Shown in pieces: positions 13,571 through 25,160 of a stretch of 64,000 bases of DNA. The position numbers and the translations under genes are program-made. Source of the DNA: Taxillus chinensis. Lineage: Eukaryota; Streptophyta; Magnoliopsida; Santalales; Loranthaceae. Within the stretch, counting starts at the first letter, position 1. Each line of letters starts with the position of its first letter. Under the pieces are notes generated by a model, which ran no database searches, was not told the DNA's origin, and saw nothing but the letters and a program-made list of their open reading frames with translations. Where the stretch lies: NCBI GenBank assembly GCA_023512835.1, contig CM042091.1, positions 45,408,284 to 45,472,283 of the forward strand, given 5' to 3'.

Positions 13571-15984
13571 TAAATCTAAAAAAAAAAAATAGGTAGCTTA
13601 ATAAAGGATTTAAAGTTGGGAAGTGTGTTTAACTGTTTATACTTTGATAATTAAGTTACAAGTTTATTAGTTTTATCTTAATAATGGTAAATTCTAGTTG
13701 GGTACCTTTTAAAAAAAAATTATTACAACTCACCATATATATTTCACTCAAAATTTCTTCACTCTCACTCCGTTGGCAACTGAAGCCAAACCTATGACCT
13801 TTTACTTTAAAATCATTGGATCAACCATCCAAACAAACCCCTTTTAGACATTTAGGTACCATTGGATATTCATAACCTTCCTTAAAAAATTGCTCCCACA
13901 AGTCATAGTCGTAATTAGACCTAATGGTTTTCCTACGGTCAAGTTAAATATTTGATATATTTTAAAACTATTATTTATAATAATGTTGGTTCGGGAATTA
14001 GAGTGTCTATAATAAAACGTAAAACATATCTTTATAAATAAATAATAATATTATAGTCATTTACTAACATTATTTGTTAAAAGTATTATTATTATGTGAA
14101 TTAATATAATCATACTAAGTATATCTAAAATTTAAGTGATTTATAAACAAAAAATTTCCAATTAATTATTTTTATTTTTAAATATTAACATGATATAGAT
14201 TCAATTTATTATAATATATGCATATAGAGTATGAGCTGATATGATAAAAAAATTATGTTATATTTATTTAATATCTAAATTACTTTTCATGTTATATTTA
14301 TTTGTACAATTAACATTATATGAACTGATTTAACCTATTCGAAGATGAGTAAAAGCCGCTATGTGCCCATGTGTGTCTAATTCCACTGGTAGGGCACAAA
14401 TATGAAATATTATGGGCTTTCTTTGGTAAAATTTTAATCAAGCGTTCCTTCTCTCTCTTTGGGACCGTGATTTGTTCCAAACTTGTTGACTATTGGGTCG
14501 CAGAGAATCGATAGGCTTTTCCAATTCACTGTCACCTCTGATTATTCGTTCGCCAATGAAACAAACACAGACCATGCAACTCTGTTTCAAGGCTAGCCAG
14601 CCAGCTGTTCCTTTTTGACAGTGTCGTAATTAACATGCCTACTTGCTGCTTAGCACATTGCATGATGAATGAAGAGGGACAACCTATGCTTTGTTTTGTT
14701 TAAATAATCAACGCCCATAACCCAAAAAAAAGTCCTATCCGTAAGGGTTTTGTTGAAATCTTTGCAAAATATATCAGATTGATCAGGGTTTATTTGGAGG
14801 GTTTAAGGACTTTTTTTGGTTAGAGAGAGAGAGACACACACACAAAGGGTATAAAGATGTTGCGACAAAAACAAAACTGTCCAAACACCTGCACGCCACG
14901 TGATCTATCAAAAGTTATAAAATCATGGGCCTAAAAAATCGTAATTATATGCTCCCCTGTTATCTATTATAAGGTCTATCATCTTTTACGCAAGGACCGA
15001 GCCCCATTCATTTACTGGCTGCCTGGCTTTCATAATTTATTTCCCATCAATCACCGCCCTGCGCAGTACGCACATAGCTATGCTTCTCCACCCATAAATG
15101 TCATCGACTTTAAAGTAGATTTATGATTATGCTCATAGGTTAAAATTTTCCACGCAGGTCTCAATGCTTAATTGGCGAAATATGCAGCAGAAAGCATTTA
15201 AAATATCAGTTCAAAGAAATTTTATCATTTCAAGGTGAAAGTTGGTCCCACCGTCCAGCAAAGGGCTATTTGAAAAGGCCCAATTTGTTGATAAAAACTT
15301 AATAAAAATGAACCGGGGTAGACATGTTTGTTTGGACATATTGAGTTTGGTCAGTTTTGAATAAATTTTAAGGTATGTTTAAATTCATTTATGACTGCTT
15401 GTTTCTAAATTAAGTGTGGAGTGAGATATTAATTAAGTAAAACATGAGATAATAGATTTTAGCAATAAATAAAAATCATTCATTATTTTAATTATTGTTT
15501 ACAATATTGTCTTAATCCTCCTTTTCCTTCTTACATATAAGTAACGTAAAACATGCTATTGACCCACGGGCTCTACAACCTAACTTGTGTTTTTTTAGGT
15601 TAAAACACTCAAAACAAGGCTTGTAGAAATTATGGGCCTAAATGAATTTGACACATGAGCCATGATTCGTGTGAGCGGACCACATGCAAACACGGGTTTG
15701 CCCATATCTCATCACCTTTGTTCTTTACCCCCTCTGGCTCCTACCTGTCATCCCAAAATTCCATATGAGACTTTAGACTGTCATCACGACCCCTTGTCGC
15801 AACCTTGCGAGGGGATGGAGCCATGATCAACCTCTAGGTGGCATATTAGACTTTAGACAGTCGATCTTGTCCCCTAACTTGTTTCTCCCTAGCACGATGA
15901 CCACGTTCGCGTATAGATCTAGGTTGGTGCAGTACCACAACTTTAACACAATTGTGGTGGCAAAGTAGCAACAGTCCTGGTAAA

Positions 15985-16198
15985 TATGGGTGTTAAACGG
16001 GATAGAGACCTGCTGGCCGTGCGGGCTGGCCCATAATATTGGTCGGGCCAGACTTCATATTCTTGGCCCATTTGACAACAAGCCTATACAGTTTTGAGCC
16101 CGCAGACAATGATTTAAACGAGCTTAGCTTGCACTGATACGGGCTAGTCCGCAGGCTATAGCCTTATATAGGCTCGCCCCTCCCGGTTAACACTCATA
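15985..16198. mobile_element. Small hAT-like MITE (214 bp)
   Basis: The ends read TATGGGTGTTAAACGGG and, inverted, TATGAGTGTTAACCGGG, giving terminal inverted repeats of about 17 bp with two mismatches. The flanking octamers are CTGGTAAA on the left and TTGGTGAA on the right, 6 of 8 identical, which fits an aged 8-bp hAT target duplication. The interior is short and rich in GGGCTGG/GGCCC words, with no coding capacity. Confidence 0.65.
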
Positions 16199-16659
16199 TT
16201 GGTGAATGAGCTTGTTAAAGGTGGTGATGTGTCGTAATATTATACTTACGTTGCTGCTCTAGCTGCTTTCATTAAGCTATCTTTATAGTCGTTGACTTGA
16301 GAACAAAACTTTTGGATCTAAGATGAAGGCCACCATAAGAATGGCATCCACCACCTCCTCTGCCACACGAATGCTCCTCTCTTGGTCAATGCTGAGCTTA
16401 GGTAGTCAAGATGTGAGGATGCGTCATTGTCAATGTTGCCATCCATTTTTGTCACTGAGAGAGCCACGATAAGGAAGGGCCATTGTCTTTCATTGTCCAT
16501 CTTTTTATAGCAGTTGTCGTCATTGACGCAGGGTTCTTTGGTCGCCATGTGAATGTAATCAGCCTTAGTGGATAGCCGATAAATGACTTACGAATTTTTT
16601 ATACAAACCAAAGGACTAGTATTATGGGCTTCTTACAGGCTAGCCCGGCTCGTATGCAG
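16199..16659. other. Intergenic segment without recognised gene
   Basis: A short stretch between a MITE and a solo LTR. It holds one 76-codon minus-strand frame (16318-16548) with no family resemblance that I can see. Confidence 0.4.
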
Positions 16660-16664
16660 GCTAG

Positions 16665-18503
16665 TGAAGGTTTCGTGCGTAGCGGAAGCGTGCCGTTTGG
16701 GTCCTAAACGGCCGTATAAAATTATGAAATTTTATACACGGCATCCTAAGAGGTGGAACCTTAATCTAGAGGTGTTTTATTGAAATTTTAAAAAAGCAAA
16801 ACAGAAAATTACATACTCGTAATTTCCGGCAGTATCTGTGCTCGTCGGTGCAGAAACTCCAAACTAGGAGCTCTCTAGAGCAGTCCACGTGCACCGGCAG
16901 TCCACGGATGTCCCGTCCCACGTTCAGGTGCTAGCACGAGCGTAAAGACTCCACGAATTCGTCCGTTTGATCAACCTATTGCTCCACCTGTTGCAGCGTA
17001 CAGCAAAATGGGCTGTTTCCTGCTTAATCTGCAACTTAGAAGCAAGGGGAAGAAAGGGAGAGAGGAGAGAAGTGGGAGAATGAGTTCTTTGTTCTCCAAA
17101 GCACCCAAAAATTATTTTCCCACGAATTTCCTCTCACTCCCCTCAATAATATATGCCAAAGTCTCATTATTAATAAAATAACACTTTTATTTTATTTATT
17201 TTATTTTATTAGCCACCCATTTTCAAACCTAGGATGTAACCCTTTGAAAATAGGCCCTAATAAACCAAAAACGTGAGCCACTCATGTTTTCACATGGTGT
17301 GACATATGTCCCCTCTCGTCTCATCTCGTGTGGGCCCCATCTACACCCGTGTGGACCCCACTGGAATCCGAGCGCCGAAAAATCCGAAACTGGACACATT
17401 CGACTGTCGTAATCTCCTGAACTCGGATATGCCCTCGGAATTCCTAAACGATGATCTGAATCACTTATTTTGGTTCGAATAGTGATTTTGAGTCGATCTA
17501 GCAATCCGAGCTCTTATTGATTCCGAACTTGAATCAAACTGGACCGATTGCTTTGTGTAGTTCCACTGAACTACTGGACCTACCAAATACACTATTGTGT
17601 GACCCTCTAGGTTCCTTCCTTAATGGCTATGGTCCCACCATAGTCCGTGAACGTTGTCTAGCAACACGACACGACGACCAAAAAGGATGAGATATATCGT
17701 ATAAGTCGACAGCCTCCTACAAACGCTCAATGTGTATTTTAATCCTTTTGTCTCGGACATCGCAACAAGCGGAATGCATACCTATGCCATGAGTCCTATT
17801 GCTTGTTATAATTTTCTTTGTCTTTCTGATGGACTTATTTGGAACACCATGGCCATGGATTTCAGTACAGACATTACCATCAAGTCAAAGGGCCAGCGAT
17901 GTCATCTTCCATAACTTGGAAGGGACAAATCCTCTCTTGACCCATCTGTTATTGTCATACCAGTCATGACATACCTAACACAAGCTACCTCGCCACGAGC
18001 ATCTATGTCATGGTTTTCATCATGTATCAAAGTATCTGATTCGTGGTATACAATAACAATGGTCTCAAGTCGGAGGACCAATACACACGTCTATAGATGA
18101 GAACGATCAATGGCATCTTGATGTGCCGTTCTCATTAACAGGTCGGTCCTCATGATCTCCCAAACTTGGAGATCACCAAGTGCGAACACTATGAGAAAGT
18201 GTCTCAATGTTTATGAGCCCCCAACACCTGATAGTCGGACATCTTCTGTGTCCAATCAGAAAGATGTATCTAGACCATGGGACATATAGTTTAAGATATT
18301 GTCATAACATCCAATAGGTTCTCATTATAGTGAGGACTGCTATAACCGATTGATGCGACAATATACTATGGACATTATCGTGTATGTGAACGCGGAAGTA
18401 TAATGAACATACACTGATAAATATATAAACACATAATGTGTAATACAACGAAATCCCAAGATATACATGTACAGTGGTTGGGTCTAGGGCACCCAATCCA
18501 ACA
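16665..18503 (-). mobile_element. Solo LTR, Copia-like, minus orientation, TSD GCTAG
   Basis: On the minus strand the LTR begins TGTTGGATTGGGTGCCC (at 18503) and ends CGAAACCTTCA (at 16665), so it has TG...CA termini. It is flanked by perfect 5-bp duplications GCTAG (16660-16664 and 18504-18508). There is no internal retrotransposon region, only 1839 bp of LTR, so it is a solo LTR left by recombination between two LTRs. A hairpin-forming block (GTATAAAATT/AATTTTATAC) lies near 16714-16738. The start sequence resembles plant Copia LTRs; the superfamily call is from that resemblance only. Confidence 0.82.
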
Positions 18504-18508
18504 GCTAG

Positions 18509-20286
18509 GACGGCCAATTCATTTTTGATCTATAAGAAACACAAGACTAAACAGGCTAGCCTTGCAACTGGCCGAGCCTAGTCATCTCGTTTCACTCACC
18601 TATTCCTACCCTGCGAGTGCAAAGTCATAAGCTCTAACTATTATGCTAGAGCCCCATGTTTATTTAAAAGTAAGTTTTGATACACTTTATTGGATTCAAT
18701 GAATACATACCACACCAACATCAATGTGAACTCTCTCCTTTACCATAGCAACTTGTATTTTGTGTAATAAATATACCAACTAGTACATTTTTTTACAATG
18801 CTCAAATTTGATAATCAACTACAGGTGTGTTTGATTTGCAAATCAAAATATAATTTAAAATTAGGTTTTGTAAAATAATATTTTAGGGTATGTTTGGTTT
18901 CCAAGCCAAAATATGATTCAAAATCAAGTTTTATAAAATTATACTTAGTCATAAAATTAAGTTTTGTTTTATGTGTGTGTTTAATTTTCATAGTTAAAAA
19001 TTATGATTCATTTGTTTTTGAAGTGATCAAAACCATAGTTTGACAAAAAGCATCTTAAATTTGCAAAGTAAATGTGTGTGTATGATTGGCTTCATGGTCG
19101 AAATCATGGTTTGTTTAATTTTATAGTAATCAAAACTATGGTTTGACATAATATAGAAGTTCCTGTATTTGCAAAACAGAGTTTCGTAATTCAAAACTTA
19201 ATTAAAAAAACCATATTACTCCAACCCAAACAGACTATGCAAGCAAATTTAAATAAAACTAATTTTTACTTTCCAAAACTATGGTTTATTTTGAAACCAA
19301 ATGCGCACTATATATTTTGGAAATTGTTCAAAAATATTTAGAAAACTTAAGCATTAGTTAATTTAGGAGATGCTTAGTTAATTCTTTTAAAAAAATCAAG
19401 CCTTTAAATTTTTCTTCCAAAATGACATATTTTTGAAATCATCTGAAAGTAAAATATGGTTGACAATTTACACTCTCCATTTTCATGTTTAATTATCTAA
19501 TGTAAAAACATTGTGTTGGATCTAATCCGAATTTTGTAAGATACTGATAAAAACTTTATGTGAATTGTATTTGTCCATATTATTATATCATAGTCTAATA
19601 GATTGCAGAAGATGAGCTTAAATAATAAACCTCGGATCATACTAAGAGACTCGGAGAGATGTGTGTAAGCAATAACGAGAGTTTTCTAAAAACTAATTAA
19701 GGAAATGATACATAATCCTAATTTGAAATAAGCAAAGTAAGTGTCAACCAAAAAACTCGGTATATAACTATGAATTCAAGAAGTTATTTAATGATCTAGT
19801 ATAAAAAATATACTCGGTATAACTAATAACATCCGATTTAACTAAGTCTCTTATCTGATAATATTAATATTATAGTATAATCGAATGAATGATATCTTCA
19901 AAGACTCAGTATAAGATAAATATTTGGTATAATCAAGTTCCTTATCCAATATTCATCAAGTATCGGTATAACCTCATGTCTCGGTATAACTAAGCTACTT
20001 ATTCAGTTATCATCAGAGTTCCATATCAAACCTTAAAGATTTGGTATAAACCCAAAGGTTCAATATAAGTTAGCGTGTCTCGGTATAACCTCAAAAGTTT
20101 GGAATTAGCTTTAAATGCTTGGAAATCTCTCTTAAAGCTCCAGTGTAAGCTAAAAGACGTTCATAAATGCTAAAATGGTGTCTTAAACGTGGATTACCAG
20201 ATTGGATGACAAATGCGTTAATGCACATTGGAATCATTCAAATATTTATTGCATTATTCATTCCCAATAGCTTCGAGGGATGAAGC
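18509..20286. other. Intergenic, AT-rich, with MITE-like block and CGGTATAA cluster
   Basis: About 18825-19311 is bounded by imperfect inverted termini (AGGTGTGTTTGATTT and, inverted, AGTGCGCATTTGGTTT) and repeats internally the words CAAAATATGATT and CTATGGTTT; it is probably an aged MITE. From about 19740 to 20110 the word (T)CGGTATAA recurs many times, with degenerate forms. No gene is recognised. Confidence 0.45.
18825..19311. mobile_element. Probable AT-rich MITE
   Basis: The outer ends form an imperfect inverted repeat around a shared core of the type ATTTGGTTT, and a nested version starts at about 18893 (GGTATGTTTGGTTTCC). No clean target duplication was found, so superfamily and exact ends are uncertain. 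Confidence 0.35.
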
Positions 20287-21890
20287 TATAATGACCCATA
20301 CTTGGGGTCCCGGATGACCTAAGGGTGTTATAGTAACTTCAAGTCGTGTATTTAAGGGTAAAAGAGTTTAATAAGTAGTCCTTGAATTTCATATTATTTA
20401 TTCATATGGAAATTGGGATTGAGTTACTCAAAGGCTTAATGGTACTTTACTTATCATTTAATGAGTTAGTTGTTAAATTCGAAATAAAGTTATAGTAAGG
20501 TTAGAAGTTCTAAGCGATCATGCTTCGTATTAGGTCAAGAAGTTTGAGTTCTAGTGGAGTTAGGTCTCTAGAATAAGGGAAGTTCGGCTCTATAAATAGG
20601 AAGGTCATCTTTGTGTGATCGAGGTAGGTGGTTCTACCTTTCTACATTTCACTGAGGGTTTAAATTTAATGGGGGATAGAATCAACTAGGATTAGGCATA
20701 GAATAACCAATATGCATGTAACTGAGATAAGGAACCTAGATGACGATGTTTGATGTTCAAGGCGATATTGAAAAGTTAGAAATCGCAGTTTAGTTTCAAA
20801 AGGTGGATAGATTAAGTATGAGCGTAACGAGAAGTATAGGACAATGCGGTGGCAGAGTGCACGTGGCAAAGGTCACTACAGGCAGTGCAGTATACATAGT
20901 ATGTGCACGCTGTTGAGGGGTGTTACGTGCATCACTGGGTGCATGGTACGTGCACGTGTCGATGGTTGCCACATGCACGACATGTGCACATGGTGGGGAG
21001 GTGGGTGCACCTGGCGACAAGTGGCATGTGCACGTGGAGATGGTCGCCACGTGCATCACCATGTGCGGTGTGTTGTGCTTAGTATGGTTTTTCTAGGCTC
21101 CTTTATATGTTTATACTAGTTTGGACCTTGATGGGACTCTTTAGTTTGATATGTTGAGCTTGTATGCAAACTATTGGCGTAATGGTTATATCGTTGATTT
21201 CTTGATTTGGATTTGTAAGCAATACCTTGTTAAGGTTATAGTCCGATAAGGGATAGTAGTCCAGTAAGGGACAACAACCTATAGTTCAGTAGAAGACGAT
21301 AGTCCAGTAAGGGATAAACAACACATAGTCTGGTAAAGGACGATAGCCCGAGTTAAGGCGAAGGTGTAGCTAAGTACTAAACGTGAGAATGTATAGATGT
21401 GGGTTGAATTGTTATAATCTGTGTTTTACTAATAACTAATGTTACGTGCTAATGATAAATGAATTTAATGCTATGCTAGGTGATAGTTGAAGTTAATGTT
21501 GTGTTAGAGAGTGTAAGACCACTTCATTCGTACATAAACACCGAGTATATAGTAATAGGGAGATTGACCCTAGAGTAAGGTGTTGTCTCACTTACCACTT
21601 ACTGAGCACTTAAGCTCATGCCTATTTTGTTGATCTCTTTTGTAGGTATGGACGGAGTTTAAAAGATATTCTAGAGGATTGATTGATGAAGTTCTTTATT
21701 CTATGTTTGATGCATTTAACCTTTGGATATTTAGTTTGTTTTTCCCGAACAAGAGTTCATGGACTTTGCAAACAGTTTGTTTGAGATTGATTACATAGTT
21801 TGGCTTGGATTGTTTCACATTTGGGATTGTTTTCCATTTCTCTTGAGAATGTAAGGTGATCGGGGGGGGGGGGGGGTTTATACTTCATTC
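20287..21890 (+). mobile_element. Probable degraded Ty3-type LTR remnant
   Basis: The features resemble plant Ty3 LTRs: a start-like block ATAATGACCC, several GTCCAGTAAGGGA-type subrepeats at about 21240-21360, and a segment near 21590-21660 of the form CTCACTTACC...TACTGAGCA...AAGCTCATG followed by TTTGTAGGT, similar to the 3' part of the recognisable LTRs in this window. Neither TG/CA termini nor a target duplication could be fixed. A 15-base G run (21862-21876) ends it. Confidence 0.4.
20855..21066. repeat. Cluster of GTGCACG-type motifs
   Basis: A locally GC-rich 210-bp patch in which GTGCACG, GTGCAC and CACGTGCA words recur roughly every 15-30 bases. The motifs are partly self-complementary, so frames open on both strands. 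It lies inside the probable LTR remnant. Confidence 0.6.
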
Positions 21891-22338
21891 TTAGGGTCAT
21901 TTTGGGTACATTTTCATACTCTTTTACTTCATTTATTGCCCAAAAGAGTTACAATATCATATTTTTATGCCCTAATCCGGAAAAGAGGATTTCTTGTAGT
22001 TTTTGTGGTATTTTTGCTAAATTTTGACAGGAATCCAAAAATCAAGGAAGAATTCACCAAATTTATAGAAAGAAGAAAGAATCCCAATGACCTAAAGTTC
22101 ACAACGACCAAAATCCATGTTGGTCGGGTGAAGGTCGGGTGAAGCCCATATTTCAGGGATAGCTTTCTGGAGCCTCAATGAAGATTATTACCTTATGGTC
22201 GGGTGAAATTTGAGGTCGTTTGGAGGTGATCGGGTGAAGCTTATTTTGCATATTTAAACTCTCCAAGCATCAAGGAACAGAACTTCCTTCTGGTCGGGTG
22301 AATTTTAACGACATCATATGGTGGTCGGGTGAAGGTCG

Positions 22339-24024
22339 TGTCACGCCCCCGAATTCCAAGGTACCCGGAACCAGGAACATGACTTCCCCTTGCCGCACCC
22401 GAAAGGTCAAGGGGTTGGTGACTAGCACCAATAGAAACTACACCGCGGGTGCTGTCTCAATCATACAACCCTGTACAGTCATACATCAAGGGTAATCATG
22501 TACTTTCCCATATATCATCATGCATACACTAAGTCAAACAATCATACAGACATCACATCACAAATAGTATGCAAATACAACTATCCACGGACCCATGTCT
22601 GGGATACAAGACACAACAATACAGAATATAACACTGTATCATACATCAGAGTAGTGGGCACGTCCTCTTAGAAGAAAGTCCTCCACTAGTCTCGGGTCAC
22701 ACATGAAAAAGGTAAACAACAAGTAGGGGTGAACGACAAGCTCAATAGGTGACCCCATTACTCCACATCATGCAAACATACAAGTCTATACTACATGCTT
22801 TGTGTACTCGTGCACCGTGTAGTGTGCACAATCATTAAGACTTAGCCTACAAACAAACATCAGGACCCAGCCTGCCCACACAGGACAGCTTGTTCATGAT
22901 CCTCCACGGGATCCCAGTTCAGGGCACTCAGCCCTAGCTCCACGAGCTCAACGGCTCAACACGATCCTCAACAGGATCCCAGCTCAGGGCACTCATCCCT
23001 ACCACAACACTATATGCCCGAACATAGTGCCACACAGGTCTGCCATTGGCGCATATGCCTATCACGGCCACAACGCAATATGCCTGGCCACAGTGCCACT
23101 CAGACCTGCCATCGGCGCATATGCCTGCCCCGTCAACCACATAGCATCATCTGTGCTTCACGGTGAGAACCCAACAAGTCATAAAGCCCAAGCCCCAATT
23201 CCCCAAACCAACATACCAACACCAATATGACATTAAGGTTCACCATACTCCCTTTATAATTGAAGCCAGTCATCACAAATCGATCATCATTCCTTGACCA
23301 AGGAAGGAGATACCCATAGGAGTTGTTTTCTTGAAATAAAAAGTCTCGGCATTGTGTCCCCATATCATAACTGAGGTAATTTGATTTTTGGGGATTTTTC
23401 TGAGATGTCTAACCCTACTTTCCAACAATTCACCTCTACGAAAAACTGGATTTTTCCGAGATTTTACACTAAATCCCAATTTTCACATTTTGAAGGAGTG
23501 AGAATTTATTTTTCTAGTATTTTCTTTGAATCCAAATGGGGGGTATTTCGTTATTTACATACACCGGCAACATACACTAGCAACTGCACTGTTTAACTGC
23601 TCGAGACACCCTGCTCGACACAGCTCGAGGCTCTGCTCGACACTCTACTCAAGGCTAGCCTCGAGCAGTTCCCCAGTCGCGAACTGCCGACTGTGTTCTT
23701 CCCGCTTTCGTCCCAAAACCCAATTATACTCGTTAAATCTCCATTTTTAAGCAACAATTCATCCCTATTAAGGGTTTCTAACATCATCTAGCCACATTAG
23801 GCTACCAAACAACCTAAATCATCTAGGTTTCATGCTCAATTTTTGTTTTTCCTCAATTCCTACGGTTCATCACGAATTTTCATGGTTTCATCAAATTCTT
23901 ACATGTTAATCAAATAAAACAGCAAAGAAAGGGTGAAGAATCAATGGAACACCTACCTGGAATGATTCTTGACGATCGAACAAGCTTAAAATGCCCCAAA
24001 GTGAACTCCAAATTAGATTACAAG

Positions 24025-24068
<44 letters not shown>

Positions 24069-24446
24069 ATGCACAAACACTGAAACGTAACGTGGAAGCT
24101 TACTCTCATCCTATTTATATTTATGTATTTTCTTTTATTAATAAATCCCAAAAATATTAATTGACCTCCCGAGGTCACAAACTCCAAATTGAGCCCAAGT
24201 ACAGTCAAAACGCTTAAAATGATGAGCACATCATTATCCAGATATTTTCTAACCCAATTGACAGCTTAAACACAAGGTCAACCAATAAACCCCGAAAAGT
24301 CAACAATCGAGCCACTCGGGGGCCCGACCCGGAATTGGGCCCAATTACAGTCAAAATGCTCACATTGATGAACACAATATTGTCCAGATGTTTTTAGCAA
24401 CAGAGGAAAACTATCTCTCAGCCCTACCCAAATACGGGTCTTTACA
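22339..24446 (-). mobile_element. Solo LTR, Ty3-like, minus orientation, TSD GGTCG, nested in repeat R
   Basis: Reading plus, it begins TGTCACGCCCCCGAATTCC and ends GGGTCTTTACA, so on the minus strand it runs TGTAAAGACCCG...GGGCGTGACA, the same termini as the full Ty3 element in this window. It is flanked by perfect GGTCG duplications (22334-22338 and 24447-24451). No internal retroviral region remains in its 2108 bp. The paralogous repeat copy at 31611-32665 reads straight through the insertion point, confirming it. Internal subrepeats include two copies of a ~50-bp unit with GGATCCCAG...CAGGGCACTCA (about 22900 and 22963) and two of a unit with GGCGCATATGCCT (ending 23061 and 23128). Confidence 0.92.
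24026..24067. repeat. (TC)n microsatellite
   Basis: About 21 TC units inside the minus-oriented solo LTR. Confidence 0.95.
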
Positions 24447-25160
24447 GGTCGGGTAAAGCCTTTTTCACCCGACCAAAGCCCGAATTTCCTCGATGAACCC
24501 CTTATTTTTGCAGCATACTTATTCCCTTCTGGACCGAAGTCATTTGATCAAACGACACGCACCAAACATTTAAGTCAAAGAAGAATTAATTGAAGAAATT
24601 CAAATTCAAATAGGTGCTCTGCATTTGGATTGAGGTCTTTATGGGATTTAAGAGAGAGATTTATCTCATTTTCAAAATCAAACATAAGGGAGTTACATGA
24701 GATTTAAGAGGGGCTAATTATTTGAAGAATTTATAAGAAATAAATGGAAATTCAAAATTCAAAAAATCAAATTTATCTTGGGAGGCTATAACAGGGGAGC
24801 TGATCCTTCATTGTAAAGCATCCAATCAGTTATCATCTAATTCACTTCCATTCTACAATTCCATTCCTCATCTAGAGTAGATAAAGGGAGAGTGAAGAAG
24901 GTTTGGGACATCTCTTAGAGTTTGTAGACAATCTGCTGGGAAAGAAGATCGACCTTGGAATTCTTGGTCTAAAATAGGCAAGCTATCCTTTTGGTATTCT
25001 TATTCCATGTTTTGTAATTTTGTTGTTTTCAAACATATTATGGAAGCTTAAAAACCCTTGATTGGGGTTAGGACGAAGTTTAATGTAATAAATTAAATTG
25101 CAATGTTTTAGTTTAATCTTCTTCACCTTGTGAATGTTTATTGAATATCTTGGGTTTAAA

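Larger units (their letters stand above)
10994..15984. other. Intergenic, AT-rich, no gene recognised
   Basis: Five kilobases of AT-rich sequence. I see a (TA)n(GA)n microsatellite near 11862-11933, a 155-bp tandem duplication near 13255-13570, further short GA runs (12390, 14824), and otherwise no coding segment with family resemblance. Short open frames are compositional. Confidence 0.5.
21898..25160 (+). repeat. Dispersed repeat R, copy A (interrupted by a solo LTR)
   Basis: The two parts, 21898-22338 and 24452-25160, together align with an uninterrupted copy at 31611-32665: both start TTTGGGTACATTTTCATACT and end near TTGGGTTTAAA. The unit is about 1.1 kb and carries repeated GGTCGGGTGAA words. 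It is probably part of an LTR retrotransposon, but I could not find its termini. The solo LTR at 22339-24446 splits it. Confidence 0.8.
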
